A stretch of DNA of 64,000 bases, taken from assembly GCA_018268935.1 (NCBI GenBank), contig JAFDVS010000016.1, forward strand, positions 43,621 through 107,620, written 5' to 3'. Made by a program: the position numbers and the translations under genes. The notes under the pieces were generated by a model, which ran no database searches, was not told where the DNA came from, and was given only the letters and a program-made list of their open reading frames with translations. This document shows, in pieces, positions 35,019 through 44,107 of the stretch (positions within the stretch are counted from its first letter, which is position 1; each line of letters opens with the position of its first letter). This DNA is from Acidobacteriota bacterium (lineage in GTDB: Bacteria > Acidobacteriota > Terriglobia > Bryobacterales > Bryobacteraceae).

Positions 35019-35483
35019 GTGGACTGCAATTACAAACTTGAAATCGACAGAAACAGCAGACCTCCGGTGAAAGAGGACGATCAGTTTACCTTGGTTCTGA
35101 ACCCAGCATTAAAGCCCACTTGCAGGTTCCATTATGAGGTTGAAGGGCCATTCAAGGAAGCAGGACGAGGAGCCGCCGGCCAGGTTACGTTCAAGGCCAC
35201 GGATAATAACCCCAAAGGGCGCATCACCTTTTTCGTCGCATGCGAAGATCCACGATGTGAGGAGACGCGCACGAACTCTGTGCCGATTGAGGGAGTTGTT
35301 CCGGTCAAGGACGAGCAGACAACGGCAAAGAAAGTGGCGGTAGGGGTCATTTTGGGAACTTCGGTAGTGGTGGGTGTTCTATTGGGAAGCCCGTTGGGAC
35401 CCGCGGGGAGTGTCGCAGGCGGTGCGATTGGCGCTGTGGTTGGCAGCATCCTGTCCCTTGGCCTCTTGCAGCTTTGGAAGTGA
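35019..35483 (+). CDS. Unrecognised protein with C-terminal glycine-zipper membrane segment
   Basis: 154 residues from a GTG start. Residues 1-95 are soluble and beta-rich (YKLEIDRNSRPPVKEDDQFT, CRFHYEVEGPF, GRITFFVACEDP). Residues 103-150 hold two hydrophobic helices packed with glycine, VAVGVILGTSVVVGVLLG and AGGAIGAVVGSILSLGLLQL, a glycine-zipper pattern that can oligomerise in membranes. There is no signal peptide, so the soluble part probably stays in the cytoplasm with a C-terminal anchor. Codon use is less GC-rich than in the neighbours, hinting at transfer. Function unknown; a pore-forming or scaffold role is only possible. Confidence 0.6.
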   Translation: MDCNYKLEIDRNSRPPVKEDDQFTLVLNPALKPTCRFHYEVEGPFKEAGRGAAGQVTFKATDNNPKGRITFFVACEDPRCEETRTNSVPIEGVVPVKDEQTTAKKVAVGVILGTSVVVGVLLGSPLGPAGSVAGGAIGAVVGSILSLGLLQLWK

Positions 35484-35495
35484 GTGTGAAGGACA

Positions 35496-35530
35496 AAGGG
35501 GCAAGGCTCCCAATTGGCGCCTTGCCCCTT
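35496..35530. terminator. Terminator hairpin between convergent genes
   Basis: AAGGGGCAAGGC (35496-35507) and its exact inverse GCCTTGCCCCTT (35519-35530) form a 12-bp stem around an 11-base loop. It lies between the stops at 35483 and 35556 and can serve both strands. Confidence 0.75.
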
Positions 35531-35555
35531 GACCCGACTGAACCGGCAGGGTAGA

Positions 35556-37523
35556 TCAATACTGCCTGATGATCACAAACGCGTCGCTGATGGGCACAGG
35601 CCCGGTTGTCGTGTAGAAATCGGGGGAGTTGGTGACGCCGACCACAGCGATTTTGAGTGGGGAGATGCCGAGCAAGGCGACACCCCAGGCGACATCGTAG
35701 CCACTGGGTCCGTAGCCGTCCAGTTTCCCTAAGTACTCATAGCCCGAAGGGGTACCCGCGCTTGTCAACTGGACGAGGAATGCGTCCCGGCTGCCGCCGA
35801 GCAGAACCTTTGAGGATTGCGGATCGATGTTGGGGGATGCGGTGCCGCCCACCACAGCAAGTTGCGTGGACGAAGTAAGGGCCAAGTCCATTACGTCATC
35901 ATCGGCTGAGCCGCCGACGTAACGGCTCCAGGCGAGGGTGTAGTTGGAATTGATTTTCGCGACAAATCCATCGTACATACCGGCATTCGAGTTCAGTGCA
36001 CCGACCAGGTCCGTGGACAGTGTTGCACCACCAACGTACATATTTCCGTTATTGTCGGCGTCGATGGCATTTCCATATTCGTTGCCGGAGCCGCCGAGGT
36101 AACTGGAGAAGCGTGTGACAAGCTGGTTGGTGGCCGCGGAAACATCGATGCGCATGACAAACGCATCCGCCGTAGAGGTGGATTCTTTCTGAGCGCGGAA
36201 TGGGGTGAGCAACGGGAAATCGGTGGAGAAGGTGTCGCCGGTGAGGAAAAGCCGCGTGGGACTGGAGAGGACCTTCATGGAGCGGAAGATTTCGAGGCTT
36301 GTGCCGCCGATCATCTTGGAGTGCGCGACAGTACCGGCGGGTGCGTTGAATTTGGCGATGAATGCATCGGCATTGCCTTGCAAGCCAGGTCCGGAATTGG
36401 GGACCTTGACGAAGTCGGAGGAGCTAGTGATGCCGCCGATCCAGCAATTGCCGGCCTCAATAGCGACGGCCTCGGCGCGGTCCCAACTGCTGCCGCCCCA
36501 ATAGGTGGCAAACAGCGGAAAGCCGTTGGCGTCGAGTTTGGCGACGAAGGCATCGGGGTGTGTACCGGAAAGAGTGGTTTTCGCCGCGCCGGGAGTGGTG
36601 GGCAACCCGACGCCAGCCTGACCGGCGACGCAGGAGATACCGGTGAGAATATCGGCGGCCACTTTGTAGGCCTGAGAGCCGCCGGAGCCGGAGAAATAGG
36701 TTACGTAGACGAGGGTTCCGGCTTGGGTCATCTTAGCGACGAAGGCGTTACCGAGAGTGCTGGGTGTGGTTTGAAATGCATTGGAAGTGGCGATATCGGC
36801 CGAGTAGGTATCGCCGACGGCGATGAGGTGGCTGCCCGCGAGCGCCACGTCCTTGAACAACTCGCTGGAGCTACCACCCACGACGCGGCTCATGACGGTG
36901 GTGGGATCAATCACCAGGGGCAGTGCACGGTCATATTCTCCAATCACGAATCGCGCCTGGTTTCTCGACCAGAGGGTGAAATGCGATTCCACCAGTACGC
37001 GCTTTCCGTTCTTCTGCTGATAGGCGATGGGACGCTTGTGCCGCACACCACCGGCGAGCAGGTCGCCGAAGGAGTCGATCTCGATACGGTCCGCGCCGTC
37101 GAAATCGAGGCGGATGGCGGAGGGATCGGCGCCGGGGGCGACGAGGAAATCGTACTCCCAGGAAGCTTCGCGCGGATAGAATTCGGCATCGATGCCGGGA
37201 AAGACGCCTTCGTATCGGACGCGGCCGAAGTGGGGGACGCCGCGCAACCATTTGGATGGATCGGCGCCGGCGAGGTAGTTGCTGACGCCGGGGAGTGGTT
37301 GGGTAGCAGTGAGGCGCTGCATGTCTCCGAAGTGCATGCGCACATCGAGATTCGGGCCGGCCCACCGGACACCCGAGCGGGAGAGGTGCAGTTGCCTGTT
37401 GGCGGCGCGGGAGAGGTATTGGGTGGAGCCGGGAGCCTGCCCGCGGTTCTGTTCGAAGAATACCGGTTGCGGGAGGGCTGAGGCTGACAGGGCCAGGATG
37501 GGAAGCAGCGATAGCGTCTTCAT
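35556..37523 (-). CDS. Secreted SBBP-repeat beta-propeller protein
   Basis: 655 residues. MKTLSLLPILALSASALPQ is a signal peptide. Residues 20-230 begin FFEQNRGQAPGSTQYLSRA, the N-terminal domain usually found before SBBP repeats, including EGVFPGIDAEFYPREASWEYDF. Repeats of about 55 residues follow, each with a strand like YFSGSGGSQAYKVAAD, YWGGSSWDRAEAVAIE, YLGGSGNEYGNAIDAD and YVGGSADDDVMDLAL and ending in DAFVAKL-type sequence. Such proteins are exported and bind unknown partners. It lies 32 bases downstream of the TPR kinase gene. The frame continues upstream into that gene, but the start with the signal peptide is chosen. Confidence 0.87.
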   Translation of the reverse strand: MKTLSLLPILALSASALPQPVFFEQNRGQAPGSTQYLSRAANRQLHLSRSGVRWAGPNLDVRMHFGDMQRLTATQPLPGVSNYLAGADPSKWLRGVPHFGRVRYEGVFPGIDAEFYPREASWEYDFLVAPGADPSAIRLDFDGADRIEIDSFGDLLAGGVRHKRPIAYQQKNGKRVLVESHFTLWSRNQARFVIGEYDRALPLVIDPTTVMSRVVGGSSSELFKDVALAGSHLIAVGDTYSADIATSNAFQTTPSTLGNAFVAKMTQAGTLVYVTYFSGSGGSQAYKVAADILTGISCVAGQAGVGLPTTPGAAKTTLSGTHPDAFVAKLDANGFPLFATYWGGSSWDRAEAVAIEAGNCWIGGITSSSDFVKVPNSGPGLQGNADAFIAKFNAPAGTVAHSKMIGGTSLEIFRSMKVLSSPTRLFLTGDTFSTDFPLLTPFRAQKESTSTADAFVMRIDVSAATNQLVTRFSSYLGGSGNEYGNAIDADNNGNMYVGGATLSTDLVGALNSNAGMYDGFVAKINSNYTLAWSRYVGGSADDDVMDLALTSSTQLAVVGGTASPNIDPQSSKVLLGGSRDAFLVQLTSAGTPSGYEYLGKLDGYGPSGYDVAWGVALLGISPLKIAVVGVTNSPDFYTTTGPVPISDAFVIIRQY

Positions 37524-37555
37524 ACCGAAGCCAGCGGGATCGAAACGCGATTTTT

Positions 37556-40282
37556 TCAATGACGGGCGGTCTTTCCAGCGAGAGTTGCCCGTACCGTGCC
37601 GAGTTCCTTTTGGCGGGCGGGTTCGAGGGCTTTCGGAAGCTTCAATTCGCTCCAGATGGTGGAGCTGGCATGGAGCCATTTCGCGGATTGTACAGTCTCG
37701 CCGAGGCGCGCGTAGACGAGGCCCAATTCACCGAAGATCTTGGCTTTGTTCCAGGGTGGAGCGAGGCTTTTGGGCTTTCTGTCGAGGTCCGCGGCGAGGG
37801 CGTCGGCTGCTGTGCGCGCGCGGGTGGAGGCGGAAGCTTCGAGGACTCGCGCAAGGTGCATCATGGCAAGCAGACGGCCGAGTTCGGCGGTAGCCACTTC
37901 CGGTCCGGTAGTGATACCGGAATACAGACGAACCGCGTCGTCGAGATAGCGGACGGCTTGCGGGTAGCGCCGCAAGCCCGCGGAGGCCTCACCTAATCTG
38001 CGTTGGATGAAGGCTCGCGTCACGCGATAGCGGTGGTTGTTGGGCTCGGGCAGTTCGAGGGTATGGAGGTCTTTCGCCGCCAGATCGAGTTCGGCGATGG
38101 CGGCCTCCGGTTGACCGGCGTCGATACGGAGGGCGCCGAGGCGCAGGCGGACGCTGATTTCATCGAAGATGGCGCGGCGGTCGCCGGTGTTACTCGCGCG
38201 CAGCCATTGAGCATGAACGAGGGCGGACTCCATGGCATGAGCGGCGCCGGTGCTGTCGCCGAGGTTTTCTCCGGTTCTGCCGCCGAGCGTATCGCTGAGG
38301 TGGCCGTAGCCGACGATCAGGATGCGGCGCAAATCCGTGTTCGCGGGGTTGGCCTTCACCAGATTCTCACGGATTTCCACGGATTCGCGGAGAATGGCGG
38401 CGGCTTCCTCAATGTCACCGGCGGCAAGGGCCACGTTGGCGAGGGCGCGCTGTGCGATGGCTAGTTGTTGTCCACTGTCGAGATTGGTGGGATCGAGGGC
38501 ATAGAGCCGGCGTGCCGACTGCATGGCGCGACGCGCGATTTCGCGGGCCGACGGGTCGCGCATGCGGTGAAGGAAGAGCGCGTAATCGGGATAGAAGCCG
38601 GCGGCGGCGTGGAGCACCGAGGGATCGTTGGGGCGTTCGGACAGAGCGAGTTCCATCTGCTCGCCTGCTTGCTTCAACTGACCGATAGCGGCTTTTGCAT
38701 CGCCAGCTTCCTGGCTGATCTGCATCAATCCGGAAAGAACCTTGACGTAGGGCAGGCGCGCTTCCGGCAAGTTGCGGCGCACCAGCGGTTCCAGAAGGTG
38801 GATGGCGTTGGTGTAGCTTTTGCGGGCGCCGGTTCGATCGCCGAGGTTGCTGACGACGGGATTGCCCTGCACTTCGGCGACACGGCTATAAGCCTCGGCG
38901 ATTTCGATTTGCAGGGCAGTATCTTCGCCCGATTCTTCGCGAAGGTTTTCGAGGTACTTGAGGGCTGTGGATACGATCGCCTGGCGAGCGGGAATGGAGC
39001 CCGGCAATGATTGGATGCGGTCATGCACGTCGAAGACGAAGGAGTGGGCGAGAGCGCGCACCTGTTGAAAGCGGCGCTCGGCACGGCGCGCCTGGTGGAG
39101 TGTGGAGGCGACGCCTGCTGCCACGGCTGCAGCGAGGAGCACGGAGGCAGCGACTGCACCGCGATTGCGCCGGATAAATTTCGCGGCGCGATAAGGGAAC
39201 GTGCTTTCGCGTGCGAGCACGGGACGGCCTTCGAGGTAACGGGTGAGATCGGCGTGGAAATCGGCGGCCGAGGAATAGCGGCGTTGCGGTTCCTTGCTGG
39301 TGGCCTTGGCGATTACGTTATCCAGGTCGCCGGCGAGCGCGCGGGCGAGTTTGGGATCATTCTGTTCCAAAGCTCGCGCACTGGCGCGGGGAGTCTCGGT
39401 TTCGCACACGAGGCGATCGAGGTCGAGCGGAGCCAGCGTTGCCGCAGGCTGCGCCTTTGTGCTGGTGAGCAGTTCGAAGAGGACGAGGCCGAGGGCGTAG
39501 ACATCGGAGCCGGCAGTGACGGGCTTGGCGCGAATCTGTTCCGGGCTGGCGTAGTCCGGGGTAAGCATGAGCGCAGTGCCGGTGCCGGTATTGTCGACGG
39601 CGAGGTCAAGCATTTTGGCGATGCCGAAGTCGAGGAGCTTGACGGTGCCGGTTTCCGTGACAAGGATGTTGGAGGGCTTGAGGTCGCGGTGGACGACCAT
39701 GCTCGAGTGGGCGTATTGCACGCCATCGAGCATTTGCTGGAAGAGGAGGATGCGCTCCCGCAGGGCGAGCTTGCGGTCTCGTGCGTAGACGGTGAGAGGA
39801 ACGCCATCGACGAACTCCATGGCGAAGTAGGGGACGCCGTTTTCCGAGCCGCCATCGAGAAGGCGAGCGATGTTGGGATGGTGGAGGCTGGCGAGGATCT
39901 GGCGTTCATGACGGATGCGGATGTGCAGTTCGGTGGCATCGCGCCATTGGGGGGCAAGTTTGAGGGCGACACGCTGTTCGAACTCGCCCTGGCGCAGAGC
40001 TTCATAGACAACGCCCATGCCGCCGCGGCCCACTTCGCGCACGATTTTGTAGGGGCCGAAGCGGTCTGGAGTGGCGGCGAGAGGCAGAGCGGTGACGGAA
40101 GTCTGGAGGATGTGGTGGAAGCGATTCGGGCCGGCGTGACGCAGCATGCCTTCGAGTTCGGCACGGAGGGTATCGTCGGCGGGGACGGAGGCAACGAAGG
40201 CGGCGCGCTCGGATTCCGGCAGTTCCAGGGCCTGCTCAAACCAGGATTGCAGGCGATTCCAGCGGTCTGATGTCGGATCCAT
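37556..40282 (-). CDS. Transmembrane Ser/Thr kinase with periplasmic TPR region
   Basis: 908 residues. The kinase domain lies at about 76-345: glycine loop GRGGMGVVY, lysine 108 in VALKLA, catalytic HRDLKPSN, DFG in LLDFGIAKM and TPDYASPEQ in the activation loop. One transmembrane helix is at about 370-392 (GAVAASVLLAAAVAAGVAST). The C-terminal 500 residues are helical TPR-like repeats, for example ALQIEIAEAYSRVAEVQGN, AIGQLKQAGEQMELALSERP and QLAIAQRALANVALAAGD. The TPR part would lie outside the cytoplasm and sense or bind partner proteins. Its start is two bases after the stop of the sigma gene. Confidence 0.92.
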   Translation of the reverse strand: MDPTSDRWNRLQSWFEQALELPESERAAFVASVPADDTLRAELEGMLRHAGPNRFHHILQTSVTALPLAATPDRFGPYKIVREVGRGGMGVVYEALRQGEFEQRVALKLAPQWRDATELHIRIRHERQILASLHHPNIARLLDGGSENGVPYFAMEFVDGVPLTVYARDRKLALRERILLFQQMLDGVQYAHSSMVVHRDLKPSNILVTETGTVKLLDFGIAKMLDLAVDNTGTGTALMLTPDYASPEQIRAKPVTAGSDVYALGLVLFELLTSTKAQPAATLAPLDLDRLVCETETPRASARALEQNDPKLARALAGDLDNVIAKATSKEPQRRYSSAADFHADLTRYLEGRPVLARESTFPYRAAKFIRRNRGAVAASVLLAAAVAAGVASTLHQARRAERRFQQVRALAHSFVFDVHDRIQSLPGSIPARQAIVSTALKYLENLREESGEDTALQIEIAEAYSRVAEVQGNPVVSNLGDRTGARKSYTNAIHLLEPLVRRNLPEARLPYVKVLSGLMQISQEAGDAKAAIGQLKQAGEQMELALSERPNDPSVLHAAAGFYPDYALFLHRMRDPSAREIARRAMQSARRLYALDPTNLDSGQQLAIAQRALANVALAAGDIEEAAAILRESVEIRENLVKANPANTDLRRILIVGYGHLSDTLGGRTGENLGDSTGAAHAMESALVHAQWLRASNTGDRRAIFDEISVRLRLGALRIDAGQPEAAIAELDLAAKDLHTLELPEPNNHRYRVTRAFIQRRLGEASAGLRRYPQAVRYLDDAVRLYSGITTGPEVATAELGRLLAMMHLARVLEASASTRARTAADALAADLDRKPKSLAPPWNKAKIFGELGLVYARLGETVQSAKWLHASSTIWSELKLPKALEPARQKELGTVRATLAGKTARH

Positions 40283-40284
40283 TT

Positions 40285-40842
40285 TTATCCCAGCAGAGTA
40301 TGACTGAGCCAAGCTTCGGCTGCGCGTTGTTCGCGCATGATGGTGGAGGCGGAAACACCGGTGATGACGGCGATTTCTTCGAGGCCGAGGCCGCCGAAGT
40401 AGCGCATCTCAATGACCTGCGCCTGGCGGGGATTCATTTTCGCCAATCGGTCAATCGCGTCGTTGAGGACGAGGAAATCCATGGGCTGTGCGCCGCCTGA
40501 TTCATTGACGCCGGTGAGCGTGACGGTGATCGAGTTGCCACCGTGCTTTTCGGCCTGGAGGCGGCGGGCATGATCGATGAGGACGTTGCGCATGATGCGC
40601 GAAGCGAGGGCATAGAAGTGGCCGCGGCTGGCGAATTCGGATTCGTTGCCTTTGGCGAGCTTCATCCACGCTTCGTGGACGAGCGCAGTGGGGGCCAGCG
40701 TGTGGTCGCTGCGTTCCTTCTTCAACTGTGCTTCGGCGATTTTGCGCAGTTCTCCGTAAACGATGGGAGTGAGACTGTCGAGTGCTCCGCGATCACCCTC
40801 GCGCCACTTTGACAGCAGGTACGTTACGTCCTGAGATTCCAT
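40285..40842 (-). CDS. ECF sigma factor of the kinase-linked (TIGR02999-like) group
   Basis: 185 residues from MESQDVTYLL. The family pattern is ALDSLTPIVYGELRKIAEAQ, TLAPTALVHEAWMKLA, SRGHFYALASRIMRNVLIDHARR, and region 4 QVIEMRYFGGLGLEEIAVITGVSASTIMREQRAA. It is clearly longer and different from the sigma at 33567 but belongs to the same group. A GTG start 24 bases upstream is possible. With the TPR kinase two bases downstream it forms the second sigma-kinase couple of the window. No anti-sigma gene is adjacent. Confidence 0.9.
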   Translation of the reverse strand: MESQDVTYLLSKWREGDRGALDSLTPIVYGELRKIAEAQLKKERSDHTLAPTALVHEAWMKLAKGNESEFASRGHFYALASRIMRNVLIDHARRLQAEKHGGNSITVTLTGVNESGGAQPMDFLVLNDAIDRLAKMNPRQAQVIEMRYFGGLGLEEIAVITGVSASTIMREQRAAEAWLSHTLLG

Positions 40843-40880
40843 CCGTTTGTTTGTCGATGCTACCACATCGGAGGTGGCTC

Positions 40881-43456
40881 TTAACGAAAGTTATGGACCA
40901 CGACGACTTGCGAGTGCGTCTCTCCGACGGGCCGGAGCCAGAGCGAGGACTCCTCTTCGGAGACCGCGATATTGGTGCCGGAAGTGCCGAGCCTCAGCTC
41001 GGATGGCATCGTGTAGAGTAACTCTGGCTCGCCGCCGGCGAGCGGGGCGCGGAAGAGTTTGATGCGGTCCATGTCGGCCCAGTAGAGGTAGCGGCCTCCG
41101 AAGGTCCAGTTGGCCATGTGGGTAATTCCGCCGACGGGCGCGGCAACGTTGGAAGTCAGATCCTGCTTCCACAAGGTGGCCTGGCCGCGCCTTGCGTAGT
41201 AATAGAGCGATTTGCCGTCGAAGGATTCCATGGGGTGATCGCCGCCGTCACGAGTGAGTTGCACGGCATTGCCACCGCCCATCGGGGCCTTGAATACTTC
41301 GCTTCTGCCGGTACGGTTGGAAGTGAAGTAGATCCACTTTCCGTCACGGGACCAACTGGGGCGGCTTTCGGCGCTGCTTTCCGGAGTGAGCCTGCGTGCG
41401 GCGCCGCCTTCCTGGCCGATGATGTAGATGTCGCCGCCGGCGTTGGTGTAGCCGTCAAAGGCGATCTGGCTTCCGTCGGGAGACCAGCGCGGGCTGCCGA
41501 CGCGCATTTGACCGGCGCGGGTTAAGGGTTGCGCTTCGGAGCCATCGGATTTTGCGGTCCACAGATCGCGGTTGCCGCTGCCATCGGAGATGAACGCGAT
41601 CCTCGATCCATCGGGGGTGACGGCAATGTCGCGAACGGACCCGCTGATGATGGAATGCGGAGTTGGGATGCTTTTCTGCGTCAGGTCGATGCGGAAGATG
41701 GCTGAGGAATTTGAGTTCTGGATGAAAGCGATGCGCTTGCCGGCGCGGGGCGCGGAGAGCTCAGTATACTGGCCGGCAATTGGGGAAACGCGGACCATTT
41801 CGCCCCCTGTGGCTTTCACTTTCCACATGGCGGTATTCACGCTGTTGACCCAGGCGAGCGCGACCAGATCACGGTCCCCGACGTCCCAGGCGAGACTGCT
41901 GATATTTCGCGCATCGTCGGTGAGCCGTTTTTCGGCCCCGGCGGGATGGCCGTTGCCATCCAGTGCTAGAAGGAAGACGCCGGAGTTAAAGAAGCTGCGG
42001 CGGCGCATGAAGGCCAATCGCTTGCCGTCCGCGGCGAAGGTAGGAAAGTGGTCGCTGGCGACGGTCTCCGGTTTGGTGATGTTGCGCCTCTCACCAGTGG
42101 CAATCTCAGTGAGGCAGATTTGCCTGCCACACGAAGCAGCGAGGAAGCGATCGCGGGGGACCAGGACAAGGTGGACGCGCGGTTGACCAGTCCATTTCCA
42201 ATCCTGCGCGCGGGGCCGCCGGCGAGGGCAATGACATATACGGCGGACCCTTCTTCGGGAGTCGTGCGCCGGGTGAAGGCGAGGCGCTTGCCGTCGGCGG
42301 ACCAGGTGACGGTGTCTTCCGTCGCGTCATCGTTGGTGACTCTCCGCGGCGTGCCGCCGATGGCGCTCTTCACGTAGATGTCCGTGGAATTGGCGCCCTC
42401 ACCGGCCAGAACAAAAGCGACTTCGTTCCCATCGGGGCTGATGGAGGCTGCAGGCGTGCGGCCGGAATAGGTGAGCACTTCAGTGTCCCAGAACTCCATC
42501 GGCTTGGGGGCGCGCAGGGCCATCACGCCGGCGCCCACGGCGGCGCCTGCAAGGCCTACGATGGCGAGCGTGGCCCAAGCGGGGAAGCGGCGCGGGGGCG
42601 GCTCCACGGCAACCGATGAAGCAGTGACGGAGGTGCTCTTCTCGAGAGTCCATTCGATATCGGAGGCGTGCTGGAAGCGCTTGGAGGGATTCTTTTCGAG
42701 GCACCGTTCGATGACGCGCTGCAGGGTTTCGGTGGTTCCCGTGGGAGGCGGCGGATCGTCGCGCAGAATGGCGGTCATGGTGGAGGCGGCCGAGTCGGAG
42801 TCGAAGGCACGCCGGCCGGTGACCATTTCGTAGAGCAGCGCACCGAAGCTGAAGATGTCGCTGCGGGCATCGAGTTTCTTGCCTTGCGCCTGCTCGGGGG
42901 ACATGTAGGCGAAGGTGCCCATGAGCATGCCCTTTTCGGTGAGCCCGGCTTTGACAGTGGCATCGTTGGGACCCGCTTCGTGCAATTGCTTGGCGAGGCC
43001 GAAGTCGAGGACTTTGACGCGGCCATCGGGAGTGACCATGATGTTGCCTGGCTTCAGATCGCGATGGAGGATGCCTGCGTCGTGGGCGGCGGCAAGTGCT
43101 CCGGCGATCTGGCGGGCGTAGTTGTGCGCGTCTTTGGAGCGGAGGGGTTTGCCGTTGATCAAGTGGGCGAGGTTTTCGCCGGGGACATACTCCATCGCAA
43201 CCCAATCGTCGCCGATGTCGTAGACGGTGACGATGTTGGGGTGATTGAGCGCGCTGGCGGCCTGTGCTTCGCGCAGCAGACGCTGGCGGCTGATGGAATC
43301 AGCGCCTTCGCCGGCGGCCAGCATTTTGATGGCGGCGTCGCGGTTGAGGCGGCTGTCACGGCCGCGCCAGACCACACCCATGCCGCCTTCGCCGAGTTTG
43401 TCGATGATCTCGTACTGACCGACTCGTTGGCCAATCATGTAGCTGTCATTATGCAT
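40881..43456 (-). pseudogene. Ser/Thr kinase with PD40 propeller, split by a one-base frameshift
   Basis: The kinase part (43456 to about 42156, 433 codons) is intact: glycine loop GEGGMGVVW, AIKML lysine, HRDLKPGN, DFG, FAYMSPEQ, a transmembrane helix (LAIVGLAGAAVGAGVMAL) and the first propeller blades (SPDGNEVAFVL, SADGKRLAFTR). At a run of five C on the minus strand (plus 42159-42155) the frame shifts: after LSWSP it runs into non-family sequence and stops at 41966. The next frame continues the propeller (DRFLAASCGRQICLTEIATG, SPDGSQIAFDG, SRDGKWIYFTS) to 40881. Adding one C restores WSPRDRFLAAS and a protein of about 858 residues. It could be real inactivation, slippage or a sequencing error. 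Confidence 0.85.
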
Positions 43457-43465
43457 CAATGCGCG

Positions 43466-44107
43466 CTAGCGGAGGAGGGTGCCGGCTTCGCGCGCGGCGT
43501 GGGCGCCGGGGCGGCCGTGGATTTGGACGAGGAGCGCAGTCTTCGGCGCGCTGGCCGGGTGGAGTACGATGGCGAATCCATCACCGGGCGCTTTCGGGGT
43601 GTGGGTGCATGGCGCGGTTCCTGTTTTCGCCAGTGCATCGAGCTTGAGAAGTTTCGCTGTGCCTTGTCGTGAGGCGCGGCGCATGCCGGTGAGGATGGGC
43701 TGTACGCCGGGTTCCGCAGCGCGGCGGTGCAGTTCGACGTAGGCACGGAGAATCTCTTCGGGCGTGGCGCGATCGGGGTTCTGCAATCCGAATCTTCGCG
43801 CAGTGGTTTCGAGGAGTTCGGTGCGAATTTGCTTGCGGAGTATATCGAAGTAGGTGTTGCAGGATTGGGCGATGGCGTCTTCAATGCTGAGTTCACCATG
43901 GCCGCGCGGGAGCCAGCACTGGTTGGGTTTGCAGGTGAGGCGCGGATAGGTGTAGTGGTGGCCTTCGGCGTAGGCGAGGGCGATGAATGGCTTGGCGAGG
44001 GAGCCGATGGGCACTGGCTCTGCCTGTTGCGGCCAGTTGCGTTTTGTCACTGTGCCGGATTCGATGTCCAGTTGTAGAAAGGCAACTGCGATCAGCAGCG
44101 GGTTCAT
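43466..44107 (-). CDS. Minimal penicillin-binding transpeptidase-like protein
   Basis: 213 residues. The three active-site motifs of penicillin-binding proteins are present in order: SxxK as SLAK at 36-39, SxN as SCN at 82-84 in HGELSIEDAIAQSCNTYF, and KTG at 161-163 in LAKTGTAP. The N-terminal strand LQLDIESGTV precedes the active serine as in transpeptidase domains. Known transpeptidase domains are longer and are attached to a pedestal or glycosyltransferase domain; here there is only the core and a short hydrophobic N-terminus (PLLIAVAF). It may act on peptidoglycan or have lost that role. Its ATG overlaps the upstream gene by ATGA, and the kinase gene follows after nine bases. Confidence 0.78.
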   Translation of the reverse strand: MNPLLIAVAFLQLDIESGTVTKRNWPQQAEPVPIGSLAKPFIALAYAEGHHYTYPRLTCKPNQCWLPRGHGELSIEDAIAQSCNTYFDILRKQIRTELLETTARRFGLQNPDRATPEEILRAYVELHRRAAEPGVQPILTGMRRASRQGTAKLLKLDALAKTGTAPCTHTPKAPGDGFAIVLHPASAPKTALLVQIHGRPGAHAAREAGTLLR

